From assembly GCF_042651565.1 (NCBI RefSeq), contig NZ_JBHSDF010000004.1: a stretch of DNA of 64,000 nucleotides; one strand, 5' to 3'. Source of the stretch: Salinispirillum marinum. Lineage in GTDB: Bacteria; Pseudomonadota; Gammaproteobacteria; Pseudomonadales; Natronospirillaceae. Shown piece by piece: positions 43,307-51,871 of the stretch. Below the pieces are notes generated by a model, which saw only the letters and a program-made list of their open reading frames with translations, was not told the DNA's origin and made no database searches. A program made the position numbers and the translations under genes. Position 1 is the stretch's first letter. Every line of letters begins with the position of its first letter.

Positions 43307-45669
43307 TAAACAGTACCTCCATTGGGGGAAACAGAAACTATGGTTTGATTGGTGGAAGGATCAGCCTGTTCTTCGGCGCGGCCATCAACCCAGTGCAGAA
43401 TGGCAGGCAGGAAGATCAGGTCGCCCAATAAAGCTAAGGACATGATGCTGGCGGCGAACAAACCGACATAAATGTAAGGAATGAATGAACCCATCAGCAT
43501 GACGCTGAAGCCCAGTACCAAGATGATGGAAGTGAACACCACCGCACGACCAGCCTGATTCGCCGCATGGGTGATGGCATCATAGGCATTCATGCCAGCA
43601 CGCTTGCCAATGAGATAGCGGTTCATCATGTGGATGGCGTCATCGACGGCGATACCCATGGTCATCGCGCCCACCACCATGGTGCCCAGATTCAAGGGAA
43701 TACCCAGAACCACCAACAAAGCCCCCGTAATTAAAATGGGCACAATGCTCGGTACCAAGGCGATCAGGCCATATTTCACCGAACGGAAGAGTACGATAAA
43801 ACTCACCCCAATAATGGCCAGCGCCACCAGAAATGACTGGAACATGCCCTGATTGATGTACATATCCTGCGCGTTGTACATCACCAAGCTGCCGCTGGTT
43901 TCGATCGTCAGGTCTGGAAAATTGCGCGCCACATGGCCGTTCATGCGCTGCAAAAAGGCGGTGGTTTCTGAGGCTTTCATGTTGCGAATGGGCACACTGA
44001 TGCGCAGCCAGCGTTCATCGAAATCCTTTACATCGGTCAGATCTTCATCGCTGCCGCTGTTGTCGTACAACAACAGAAACTGCGCCGCCATTTCACGCGT
44101 ATCGGGCAAGCGCAAGTACGCGGGATCGTCAAAATTCAGCGCTTGATTAATGCTTTTATGGAAGTCGATCAGTGAATTTACCTGCCCGGTTTCCGGCTGT
44201 GCCTCTAGCCATTCCTGCAACAGCGCAACGCGCAATAAGAACTGCGGGTTATGGATACCACCCGGCTCGCCACTGTCGATCATCACATCAATGTTCTGAA
44301 TGCCGTTGTACTGGTCGTCGAAATACACCAAGTCCGCCCGCGTGGGGTTACTCTGCTTGAAGTAGGTAATAAAGTTGGAATCCACCTCAATGCGGGGAAT
44401 TAACGCCAAGCTGACCGCCAACAAGGCCGCACCCAACAACGTCAGGCCGCGCTTATAGCGATAGGTAAACGCCGGTACAGCCTCGGTTATGCGCGCCACA
44501 ATGCCCGTGCTAACGCTGTGCCGGGTGCGATCAGAAAACGCTGCAATAAAGCTCAACACAGCGGGCAAGAGCGTCATGGCGAGCAGAAACAACATCATCG
44601 CCCCGATGGCACCCAACCACGCGAACTGCCGCACCGGCAAAAGTTGCGTAACACTCAACGCCATAAAGCCAGCCGCCGTGGTAAACGCAGTATAAAAAGC
44701 CGGAATCCACAGGTGTTCGATGGTGGCCTGTGCGGCCGCTTGCGGGCTCTGGCCTTCGGCGCGGAAGCGATAAAATTCCACCAGCACATGCACCGACACC
44801 CCTACGCCGATGATGATTAAGGCGGGAATTAGCGCCGACTCCACCACCGAATGCGGCCAACGCATCAGGCCCTGTATTCCGGTGACTAAGGTGATGGCGC
44901 TGCCGATCAACACCCAAGGGACTAACGTACCGGTTAGGGAGCGAAAACTGATGAACAGAATGATGATCATCACCACCGCCATGGTGGGGTTTAACCAGGC
45001 TTGATCCCGTTTGGACAGCGTTTCAAACTGCTCGGTAAATACCGGCTGACCACTGAGATACAGCGGGTAACCACGTTCCGCGAACTGCTGCTCGGTGACA
45101 AAGTCACGCAACGCTACCATTAACGACATCTTCAATACACTCTCACCGACTTCGTATTGCGTACGTGCCGCAATGCGGGTGTGGCGGAAGTCTTCCGTGA
45201 TCAGGCTACCCAGCGCCATTTCCTCACCGCGCATAATGTCACGCGCTTCGGCGATATAAACGGGGTCTGTGATGTCTTCAAACACATCATCCGTGGCCAT
45301 CATGCCGCCGCCGGAATGCGTGTACTGATATTTGGTCAAGGAACGCACCTGCGTGACTTCAGGCCGGTTTTCCAAAAACTCCGTTAGCTCCGCGATGACT
45401 TGCAGGCTTTCAGGGTTGAATAAGTCCTCCGCATTTTCCGGAGCAACGACCCCCACCGACAGGTACTCCACATCACCAAAGCGTTCCAACAAATCATTGA
45501 AGGTCGCTAAATTCGGGTCACCATTGAGGAAAAAACGCTCATTGGAATTGTCGTAATACAGGTTACTCATGGGTGGAATGGCCAGTGCCATGGCGATCGC
45601 GACCGCACCCAGCACAAGCCAGCGGCCGGCGATCACCGACCTGGCCCACAATTGAATGAATGATTTCAC
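43306..45669 (-). CDS. RND/MMPL-superfamily exporter
   Basis: The 787 aa protein has 12 predicted transmembrane helices in two halves, each led by a large periplasmic domain, as in HpnN and MMPL-type lipid or hopanoid exporters. It has LVPSIVPILITGALLVVLGIP and the TM region VDDAIHMMNRYLIGKRAGM, with Asp residues typical of RND proton relays, and a mirrored segment (ALIPALIIIGVGVSVHVLVEFYR). GTG 45669 is chosen since TGAGGAG lies upstream; the longer reading to 45888 adds non-homologous residues. It is the first gene of the three-gene transport unit. Confidence 0.88.
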   Translation of the reverse strand: MKSFIQLWARSVIAGRWLVLGAVAIAMALAIPPMSNLYYDNSNERFFLNGDPNLATFNDLLERFGDVEYLSVGVVAPENAEDLFNPESLQVIAELTEFLENRPEVTQVRSLTKYQYTHSGGGMMATDDVFEDITDPVYIAEARDIMRGEEMALGSLITEDFRHTRIAARTQYEVGESVLKMSLMVALRDFVTEQQFAERGYPLYLSGQPVFTEQFETLSKRDQAWLNPTMAVVMIIILFISFRSLTGTLVPWVLIGSAITLVTGIQGLMRWPHSVVESALIPALIIIGVGVSVHVLVEFYRFRAEGQSPQAAAQATIEHLWIPAFYTAFTTAAGFMALSVTQLLPVRQFAWLGAIGAMMLFLLAMTLLPAVLSFIAAFSDRTRHSVSTGIVARITEAVPAFTYRYKRGLTLLGAALLAVSLALIPRIEVDSNFITYFKQSNPTRADLVYFDDQYNGIQNIDVMIDSGEPGGIHNPQFLLRVALLQEWLEAQPETGQVNSLIDFHKSINQALNFDDPAYLRLPDTREMAAQFLLLYDNSGSDEDLTDVKDFDERWLRISVPIRNMKASETTAFLQRMNGHVARNFPDLTIETSGSLVMYNAQDMYINQGMFQSFLVALAIIGVSFIVLFRSVKYGLIALVPSIVPILITGALLVVLGIPLNLGTMVVGAMTMGIAVDDAIHMMNRYLIGKRAGMNAYDAITHAANQAGRAVVFTSIILVLGFSVMLMGSFIPYIYVGLFAASIMSLALLGDLIFLPAILHWVDGRAEEQADPSTNQTIVSVSPNGGTV

Positions 45670-45712
45670 GGCTGTTCTCCTCAGCAGTTCAGTGTTAGTG
45701 GCATCACTTATG

Positions 45713-45784
45713 TTTACAGTGCTTACTTTGCAAGCCCGCTTAGTTAACACCGTAAACTTTATGATGTAAAGATAACACCGTAAA
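45713..45784. promoter_or_regulatory. repeated operator-like elements before the exporter gene
   Basis: TAACACCGTAAA occurs twice (45745-45756 and 45773-45784, period 28 bp), and a mirror-image TTTACAGTG lies at 45713-45721. Together they form two direct repeats plus an inverted half-site near the exporter promoter, in a pattern typical of TetR-family binding. The downstream TetR gene is a natural candidate. Confidence 0.55.
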
Positions 45785-45945
45785 TATTTTTCAAAAAATA
45801 GCCACTTGAGCCGGAAATCGGGAGAAAGCCGATGTGGAAATAGGTACTTTTTATTCGTATACCGTTGGAGGAAACCGCCACACAACACTTTGTGTCGAAG
45901 TGAATTTCTTCTATAGTCTCTGCTTCTTTTTTATCTGAGATGTTT

Positions 45946-46371
45946 ATGGCTCGCCTTAGAACCCGTCGCCTTTGGCGCTCCCTCTGCTACTCCATTGCCG
46001 CACTCTGCGTACTTGCTTTGGTGTCCGGGGTTTTGGTGTTCTCCTCGCCTTCTCTTTTGCGTACCTACGGGCCAGCGGTTGTGGCTGCTATCAAGGAACC
46101 CAACAAGGAAGCATCGTTAGCCATCTATTCGCGGCAGCAACTTGCCACACAGTTGGGCGTTCCCCACGTCAGTGATGGTGCGGCTATTGCGGCATGGGCG
46201 GAAGCACAGAACGACCAGCAACAACGGAAAAACAACCTCTTGTTCAACGGCGTGCTGGTGTGGGATTACCCGACCGAATGCCGCAAAACCTACATTGCAC
46301 TCCACCGGTGGCGTCACTTTGCTGTGGTGTTCGAGCATAATTACTGTGTCGAGGATGACGGCCATGCGTAA
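45946..46371 (+). CDS. membrane-anchored protein of unknown function
   Basis: The 141 aa product has one N-terminal membrane anchor (SIAALCVLALVSGVLVF) and a soluble part with two Cys (ECRKTYIAL, HNYCVEDDG) that could pair. I recognise no family. ATG 45946 is chosen for spacing to GAG upstream; 45940 is an alternative. Its last 8 nt overlap the start of the VTT gene, so the pair is probably coupled and may work together at the membrane. Confidence 0.6.
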   Translation: MARLRTRRLWRSLCYSIAALCVLALVSGVLVFSSPSLLRTYGPAVVAAIKEPNKEASLAIYSRQQLATQLGVPHVSDGAAIAAWAEAQNDQQQRKNNLLFNGVLVWDYPTECRKTYIALHRWRHFAVVFEHNYCVEDDGHA

Positions 46372-46927
46372 GGTCCTCATGGCGCTTTGGCTTCTCCTGA
46401 TTGCTTCCGGATTGACGATTCACTTCACCGTATTTGCGAACGACCTTGATGCCACGTTGTCACGCGTGCAAACCCTCGCCGAAGAAAATTTAGCCGAAGT
46501 CACCATCGGCTATATTCTGCTGTTGGCCATTCGTGGCCTTACGCTCATGCCTAGCACACCCCTGCTGTTTGTTGGCATCGTACTCTTTCCGCCGTGGACC
46601 GCTTATTGGATGAACATGGTAGGCATTTTTATGTCTTCATTGATTGTTATCTTAGCCATTAATCATTTGAATTTTGGTCAGCGCCTAGAGCGTTTACGTA
46701 CGCAACGGTATGCGCGCATGGAGCGACGGCTGCGCCAACACGGTCTCCCCATCATTGTAAGCTGGAGCTTTTTTCCCCTGGTCCCCACCGATTTAATCGT
46801 CTACCTGGCGACCTTGTTACGTTTCCAAAAACGGGTCATTCTGGGTGGTGTCATGACGGGTGAGGCTGTGCTAAACGCAGCCTATGTGTTTGGTGGCGCT
46901 TCGGTATTGGCGCTGCTGTTGGCCTAG
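46364..46927 (+). CDS. VTT-domain (TVP38/TMEM64, DedA-like) membrane protein
   Basis: The 187 aa protein has hydrophobic segments (N-terminal helix, then ILLLAIRGLTLMPSTPLLFVGIVLFPPW, MNMVGIFMSSLIVILAINHL, and C-terminal helices) with the VTT signature region IVSWSFFPLVPTDLIVYLATLLRF. VTT proteins include lipid scramblases and DedA-like transporters; the Arg that is essential in some DedA members is represented by Arg in LLAIRGLTLMP. ATG 46364 is chosen because GAGG lies 9 nt upstream, overlapping the previous gene by 8 nt. Confidence 0.82.
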   Translation: MRKVLMALWLLLIASGLTIHFTVFANDLDATLSRVQTLAEENLAEVTIGYILLLAIRGLTLMPSTPLLFVGIVLFPPWTAYWMNMVGIFMSSLIVILAINHLNFGQRLERLRTQRYARMERRLRQHGLPIIVSWSFFPLVPTDLIVYLATLLRFQKRVILGGVMTGEAVLNAAYVFGGASVLALLLA

Positions 46928-47059
46928 TGCACTGCACGCAAGGCCTACATTTCGCGCTCCTTCGCCCAGAACCAGTACAGAGCGTTGCATGCGCCTTGCC
47001 GTCGAGTCGTCTATACTGCTCAGCGTTTTCTTATGTTAAAAAAACAAAAGGTGAATTTG

Positions 47060-48019
47060 ATGAAAGCCATGCGCAGCCATGAACACGGTGATGTTGATGT
47101 TTTGAACCTCGAAACAGTGGACCAACCCACCCCCAACGATGACCAATTGCTGATCGCGGTTAAGGCCGCTGGCGTCAATCCGGTCGATACCTACATTCGT
47201 GCCGGGATCAACAACTATTCTGCCAAATTTCCGCATACGCCGGGTATGGACGGCGCGGGTGAAGTGGCTGCAGTGGGTAAAAACGTGGTGGGGTTTGCGG
47301 TCGGTGATCGGGTGTATTTCAACCGCAACTTAACGGGATCAGCAGCCGAATTCGCCCTGTGTGAACCGAGCAACTGCTTTCCGCTGGCCGATGCCGTGAG
47401 CTTCGCCGAAGGTGCGGGAATTGGGGTGCCATACACCACAGCTCACCGTGCGTTGTTTGGCCGTGCGCAGGCAAAAGCGGGTGAAAAGGTGCTGATTCAT
47501 GGGGCAACCGGTGCGGTGGGCATTGCCTGTGTGCAGCTCGCTAAAGCTGCGGGCTTGACCGTGGTGGCCAGTGCAGGCACCGATGAGGGTGCTAAGTTGC
47601 TGGAAAAACAGGGTGCGGACATGATTATTCGTCATGATGCCGAAGGCCATTTAGACTCGTATTCTTCGTTCGACAGCGGCTTTAACATCATTATTGAGAT
47701 GCTCGCTAACGTGAACCTGGATATCGACTTGAAAGCGTTGGCGCGTCAAGGCCGCGTGGTGGTGGTGGGTAACCGTGGCACAGTGGAAATCAACCCACGG
47801 GATTTGATGGCGCGTGATGCGCAGGTGATGGGTATGGCGGTGATGAACATGACGCCAGCCGACCACCAACAAACCGCCAAGGCGATGTATCCGTTATTCG
47901 CCGCAGGCTTGCTGAAACCGGTGGTACGCAAAGAATATGCGTTAACCGAACTGCCACAAGCGCACTTGGATGTGTTGAAGCCTGGTGCGCTGGGGAACTT
48001 GGTTATTACCGTCGGCTAG
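47060..48019 (+). CDS. NADPH:quinone oxidoreductase (zeta-crystallin-like MDR)
   Basis: The 319 aa protein is a zinc-free medium-chain reductase: MKAMRSHEHGDVDVLNLETVD, AGVNPVDTYIRAG, PGMDGAGEVAAVGKNVVGFAVGDRVY, and the NADP-binding VLIHGATGAVGIACVQLAKAAG (AxxGxxG). There are no structural zinc cysteines. These enzymes reduce quinones or enones with NADPH. AAGG precedes ATG 47060. The gene ends in a REP-like repeat cluster. Confidence 0.9.
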   Translation: MKAMRSHEHGDVDVLNLETVDQPTPNDDQLLIAVKAAGVNPVDTYIRAGINNYSAKFPHTPGMDGAGEVAAVGKNVVGFAVGDRVYFNRNLTGSAAEFALCEPSNCFPLADAVSFAEGAGIGVPYTTAHRALFGRAQAKAGEKVLIHGATGAVGIACVQLAKAAGLTVVASAGTDEGAKLLEKQGADMIIRHDAEGHLDSYSSFDSGFNIIIEMLANVNLDIDLKALARQGRVVVVGNRGTVEINPRDLMARDAQVMGMAVMNMTPADHQQTAKAMYPLFAAGLLKPVVRKEYALTELPQAHLDVLKPGALGNLVITVG

Positions 48020-48036
48020 GTAAGAACGAGCGTTTT

Positions 48037-48130
48037 TACCGTAGGAGCGCAGCCCTCTGCGCGAGCCATTTACAGCAGGAGGCCAGCCCTCTGGCCGAAC
48101 ATTCGCGCAGGGGGCTGCGCTCCTACGGTA
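48037..48130. repeat. REP/BIME cluster of three hairpin units
   Basis: Three 24 bp REP-like units lie within 94 bp: unit 1 at 48041-48064, unit 2 at 48075-48098, unit 3 inverted at 48103-48126. Each has a GTAGGAG-like head (GCAGGAG in unit 2) and a hairpin: GCGCAG-CCCT-CTGCGC in unit 1, GGCCAG-CCCT-CTGGCC in unit 2, and GCGCAG-CCCC-CTGCGC in unit 3 read on the minus strand. The changed bases in unit 2 are compensated on both arms. Units 1 and 3 also pair with each other over about 30 bp, from TACC at 48037. The cluster lies between the quinone reductase and dioxygenase stops. Confidence 0.85.
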
Positions 48131-48132
48131 GA

Positions 48133-48933
48133 CTAGCCAAAGCGAAAGCTGGACGCGGTAATCCCGCCTCGCCAGTCTTTTTCGTGGTACACACACTCAG
48201 CGGCTTCGTCCTCTGCTGCGCCGACAGCTACAAACAACGGCACCAAATGGTCTTCCCGCGCGTGTGCAATACGCGCTGCCGGGGCTTGTTCCCACTGCAA
48301 AAGACGCTGCGAACGATCAACCGGCGAGGCCTTAACCACGCTGTCTTGCAGCCACGCATCAAAAGCCTCCGAAGGCGCTTTGCCTGCTGGCCCCATCAAG
48401 CGCAAATTGTGGTAACTGAACCCGCTGCCAATAATCAACACGCCTTCATCGCGTAGCGGTGCCAATGCGCGACCAATGTCGAGGTGCGTTTCTGGGTCAT
48501 AGTCGCTGCGCATGGCGAGCATCACCACCGGCATATCGGCTTCCGGATACATGACGGACATGGGCACAAAGGTGCCATGATCAAAACCTATCTCGTGGTC
48601 TAATTCAGTAGGTTGACCGGCGGCATCCAGCAGTTCTTTTACGCGGTGCGCCAAAGCTGGCGAGCCGGGGGCGGGGTAGACGATGTCATAGGTGTAGTCC
48701 GGGAAACCGAAATAGTCATACACCATACCGGGGCGTTCGGCAGCGCTGACACGCAGATGATCGGCCTCCCAGTGACCGGTGATCACCAATACCGCTTTAG
48801 GACGCTCGGGTAATTCGCTGGGTAAGGCTTTAAGCTGTGCTTCCAGCACGGCAAAGCTTTCCCGCATGGGGCCATCCATGTACGACCAAGGGCCGCCGCC
48901 GTGCGAAAGAAAGTAAGTGGGTAAACGCGTCAT
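48133..48933 (-). CDS. LigB-family dioxygenase (YgiD/DODA type)
   Basis: The 266 aa protein is a class III extradiol ring-cleavage dioxygenase: LSHGGGPWSYMDGPM, VITGHWEADHLRVS, GFDHGTFVPMSVMYPEADMPVV, and IGSGFSYHNLR supply the His residues for Fe2+ or Zn2+. E. coli YgiD and plant DODA cleave L-DOPA at the 4,5 position. The natural substrate here is unknown. ATG 48933 has AGGAG 7 nt upstream; TTG 48939 would add two residues. The convergent REP cluster touches its stop. Confidence 0.9.
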   Translation of the reverse strand: MTRLPTYFLSHGGGPWSYMDGPMRESFAVLEAQLKALPSELPERPKAVLVITGHWEADHLRVSAAERPGMVYDYFGFPDYTYDIVYPAPGSPALAHRVKELLDAAGQPTELDHEIGFDHGTFVPMSVMYPEADMPVVMLAMRSDYDPETHLDIGRALAPLRDEGVLIIGSGFSYHNLRLMGPAGKAPSEAFDAWLQDSVVKASPVDRSQRLLQWEQAPAARIAHAREDHLVPLFVAVGAAEDEAAECVYHEKDWRGGITASSFRFG

Positions 48934-49064
48934 GGCCAATCTCCTGTAATATCTATTGCGTCATTATAGAAGATCGGCCTATAAACCATAGCGAAGGTCT
49001 TTCAACGCTTCGTTCAGTTTATTTGATGGCGCGCCTTGAAGAGTCGATAAACCACAGAGGCGAT

Positions 49065-49203
49065 AAGCTGGCTAGGCAAAAAAGCTCTCAAGGAGTCGAG
49101 CTTACATTAGGTAAGTATTCGCTGCGCTCACCCTTCGGGCCGACCCATGGTCGTTCTGGCAAGCCAGTGAGCGATTTGAGAGCTTTTTTAACAACGCCAG
49201 CTT
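49065..49203. repeat. 139 bp imperfect palindromic element
   Basis: The ends mirror each other: AAGCTGGC 49065-49072 with GCCAGCTT 49196-49203, and AAAAAAGCTCTCAA 49078-49091 with TTGAGAGCTTTTTT 49176-49189. GCTCAC and GTGAGC inside can add pairs. It has no ORF, lies next to the aldehyde-dehydrogenase stop and contains copy 2 of the 19 bp interspersed motif at its right end. It is MITE-like, or a large transcript-end structure. Confidence 0.6.
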
Positions 49204-49206
49204 GAG
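49188..49206 (+). repeat. interspersed 19 bp motif, copy 2
   Basis: TTAACAACGCCAGCTTGAG, one base different from the copies at 31131 and 55634. The single change (A to C) keeps pairing with the other arm of the palindrome that contains it. It lies 6 nt from the aldehyde-dehydrogenase stop. Confidence 0.7.
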
Positions 49207-49212
49207 AAAAAG

Positions 49213-50574
49213 TTATCCCAACCAGACTTGCTGATGATTCACAAACTCCCTTATCCCATGCGGCCCTAACTCCCGCCCCAAGCCGGAACGTTTGATGCCG
49301 CCGCTGGGCAGCCGTGGATCGGTTTTCACGATGCCATTAACGGCGACCTGCCCTACCTGCAGTTGATGCGCAATGCGCTCGCCCCGGCTACGTTCGGTCC
49401 ATACGCCAGCAGCCAAGCCATATAAGCTGTCATTTGCCATACGAATGGCGTGGGCTTCATCGTCCGCCTTCAGCACCACGGCGACCGGGCCAAAGGTTTC
49501 TTCTCGGGCGCAGGTCATGTCGTTGGTGACATCCGTCAATAAGGTCACGGGATAGAAAAACCCCGGCCCTTTGGGCAACTCACCGCCGAGGCGACATTTT
49601 GCGCCTGCCACAACCGACTCCATCACCTGCCGATGCAGGTTTTGCCGCAAGTCTTCACGCGCCAATGGCCCTACATCCGTGGTGTCTTCGCGTGGGTCGC
49701 CTTGTTTGAGCTTTTCCAGCAAAGGCTCCAACAGGCTGACGAATTCGTCATGGACGCTGGCTTCGACAATGATGCGTTTGGCGGCAATGCACGACTGACC
49801 GGCATTAATGATGCGTGACAACGCGAGCGTTTCCGCTGCTTTTTGCAAGTCTGCATCGGCCAGCACAATAGCGGGATCGGAGCCACCCAGTTCCAGCACG
49901 ACAGGCTTGATTTCACTGCCAGCAATGGCGGCTACAGCAGAACCAGCCCGCTCGGAACCGGTCAGGGAAACGGCTTGAATGCGCGTGTCGCGGATGACCG
50001 CTTCGACATCGGCGTTGGCCATCGGCATATTCTGCATGATGCCCGCTGGCGCACCCACGGCGTCAAACAATTCGGCAATGGCTTTCGCACAAGCAGGCAC
50101 GTGCGGGTCGTGCTTCATCACACAGGTATTCCCTGCCATTAACGCGGGCGCACAGAAGCGAAATGCCAACCAAAACGGGGCATTCCACGGCAAGATGCCC
50201 AACACGGTACCCAAGGGCAGATGCTGCACATAAGAATGACTGGCATCCGATGGCAGCGTTTCGGCTTGCAAATACGCTTGCGCATGCTCGGCGTAGTGGT
50301 CGGCACAGAGCGCCGCTTTCAAGACTTCGGCGCGGGCTTCCTTAATCGGCTTGCCCATTTCCAGCGTCATCAACGGCGCCAGTGTTTCCACATCGTCGCG
50401 CATGCGTTGGGCGACGGCACGTAAGACGTCACCGCGTTCCGCAAAGGTCAGTGCTTTCCAACCAGGAAAGGCCGCCACTGCGTCATTCAAAATAGCTTCA
50501 CGCGCCGGAGCACTGAGCTCCGGGCTGGTGCCGAGTGTGGCACCCGTGGTGGGGTTTATCACAGAAACCGACAT
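49213..50574 (-). CDS. aldehyde dehydrogenase, likely aspartate-semialdehyde dehydrogenase of ectoine breakdown (DoeC-like)
   Basis: The 453 aa protein is an NAD(P)-dependent aldehyde dehydrogenase with MTLEMGKPIKEARAEV, the general-base Glu region VVLELGGSDP, the catalytic Cys in INAGQSCIAAKR, and EETFGPVAVV. In ectoine degradation, DoeC oxidises aspartate semialdehyde to aspartate; succinate-semialdehyde enzymes look similar, so this role rests on the operon. The start is one base after the DoeA-like stop with AGGAGG upstream, which fixes ATG 50574. The gene is the last of the four-gene operon. Confidence 0.75.
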   Translation of the reverse strand: MSVSVINPTTGATLGTSPELSAPAREAILNDAVAAFPGWKALTFAERGDVLRAVAQRMRDDVETLAPLMTLEMGKPIKEARAEVLKAALCADHYAEHAQAYLQAETLPSDASHSYVQHLPLGTVLGILPWNAPFWLAFRFCAPALMAGNTCVMKHDPHVPACAKAIAELFDAVGAPAGIMQNMPMANADVEAVIRDTRIQAVSLTGSERAGSAVAAIAGSEIKPVVLELGGSDPAIVLADADLQKAAETLALSRIINAGQSCIAAKRIIVEASVHDEFVSLLEPLLEKLKQGDPREDTTDVGPLAREDLRQNLHRQVMESVVAGAKCRLGGELPKGPGFFYPVTLLTDVTNDMTCAREETFGPVAVVLKADDEAHAIRMANDSLYGLAAGVWTERSRGERIAHQLQVGQVAVNGIVKTDPRLPSGGIKRSGLGRELGPHGIREFVNHQQVWLG

Positions 50575-50575
50575 C

Positions 50576-51871
50576 TTATTTACCTCCTCTTTTGGCATTG
50601 GGCACCGCCTTGAGGTCGGCTTTTTCCGCGGTGGCGGGGGATGCAGGGGTGCTTGGCGCATCGGTCGCTGCACTCTTTTCTGCCTTAGCCACCCGTTTGG
50701 CGCTGTATTCCGGTTTGATCACGAAGTCTTCATCCAGCGTGAAGAACGATTTGCAGCCATTGGCCGTAACGTACAGGGTATCGGAAATACCCATGGTCTT
50801 ATTGCCCTCTACACCCCACATCCACGGAATGATGTGGAAGGTCATGCCTTCTTCCAATACGGTGGAGTCACCCTGCTTCAGGCTGATGATGTAGCCTTCA
50901 TCCCAACTGGGCGGAAAGGCGATACCGATGGAATAGCCCGACCGGGTGATCAGGCTGCCGCCAATATCGTTCTCGGTGATGATCGCACGGACAAGATTGT
51001 CGGCGTCTGAAACCGTCAATCCCGGGCGCATAATGGCTTTCAACTGATTGAGTGCCATCTTCATTTTTTCTTGGGCTTTGTAGAAGGTATCGGTCATATC
51101 ACCCAGCACCACGGTGCGCATCATGGCAGTATGGTAACGCCGATAGCAGCCCCCCACTTCCAAGAACACATGTTCACCTGGCTGTACGGTACGACCTTCC
51201 CATGTCGCATGCCCGATCATGGTGCGCGGCCCACTGACGACATAAGGCATAACGGCAGGCGGCTCACCCCCGGCGCGGAACATACCCGAGCTGATGGCCG
51301 CGCCTATTTCGTTTTCGGTCGCACCGGCGACGGTGGCGTCAAAACCGGCTTTCATACCCGCTTCGGTGGCACGCGCCGCCTTGTGCATGATGTCGATTTC
51401 TACCGCTGATTTGGTGATGCGGCCTTGTTCGACAATGCCGAAGCAGTCGAGCAGGCGGCCATCGGTGAAGGTGGTGTGAATGGCATCCTGATGATAGGCC
51501 GGGAAAAAATAGCTGTTCCGCTCATAACCCACATGCTTGCCGTTCAAACCAAATTCGCGCAGTGACTGCACCAACATCTGAATGGCGTCACCCGTATCCG
51601 GGTAGGGCCGAGTCAATTCGACCCAGGTACGCGCATGCACGTTGGACTCTTCCAATTTGCGCGTGATCATGAAGGGCTCGCCCTCCAATGGCACGACCAA
51701 CGCCTGAAAGAACGAATAACCCGTGGTTTGATAGTCAGTAAGGTACATTAAGTTTTCCGGATCGGTGATAACCACCGCGTCCAGTAACCGTTTTGCCATG
51801 CGTTCACGCAAGCCGTCGATGCGTCTTTTGTATTCCGCGAACGGAAAGGTCATATCATCGCGTTCAATCAT
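50576..51871 (-). CDS. doeA: ectoine hydrolase (DoeA/EutD type, M24 pita-bread fold)
   Basis: DoeA opens the ectoine ring to N-acetyl-diaminobutyrate. The 431 aa protein has the M24 fold (FAEYKRRIDGLRERM, NLMYLTDYQTTGYSFFQALV, GYERNSYFFPAYHQDA). The usual metal-ligand positions are lost: the DxGx10D segment reads FLEVGGCYRRYHTAMMRTV, with Glu and Ala in place of both Asp, as in the metal-free creatinase-like DoeA group. An extra tail of about 45 residues, rich in Ala, Lys and Pro, follows; DoeA is usually near 400 aa. The start overlaps the aminotransferase stop (ATGA). Confidence 0.85.
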   Translation of the reverse strand: MIERDDMTFPFAEYKRRIDGLRERMAKRLLDAVVITDPENLMYLTDYQTTGYSFFQALVVPLEGEPFMITRKLEESNVHARTWVELTRPYPDTGDAIQMLVQSLREFGLNGKHVGYERNSYFFPAYHQDAIHTTFTDGRLLDCFGIVEQGRITKSAVEIDIMHKAARATEAGMKAGFDATVAGATENEIGAAISSGMFRAGGEPPAVMPYVVSGPRTMIGHATWEGRTVQPGEHVFLEVGGCYRRYHTAMMRTVVLGDMTDTFYKAQEKMKMALNQLKAIMRPGLTVSDADNLVRAIITENDIGGSLITRSGYSIGIAFPPSWDEGYIISLKQGDSTVLEEGMTFHIIPWMWGVEGNKTMGISDTLYVTANGCKSFFTLDEDFVIKPEYSAKRVAKAEKSAATDAPSTPASPATAEKADLKAVPNAKRGGK

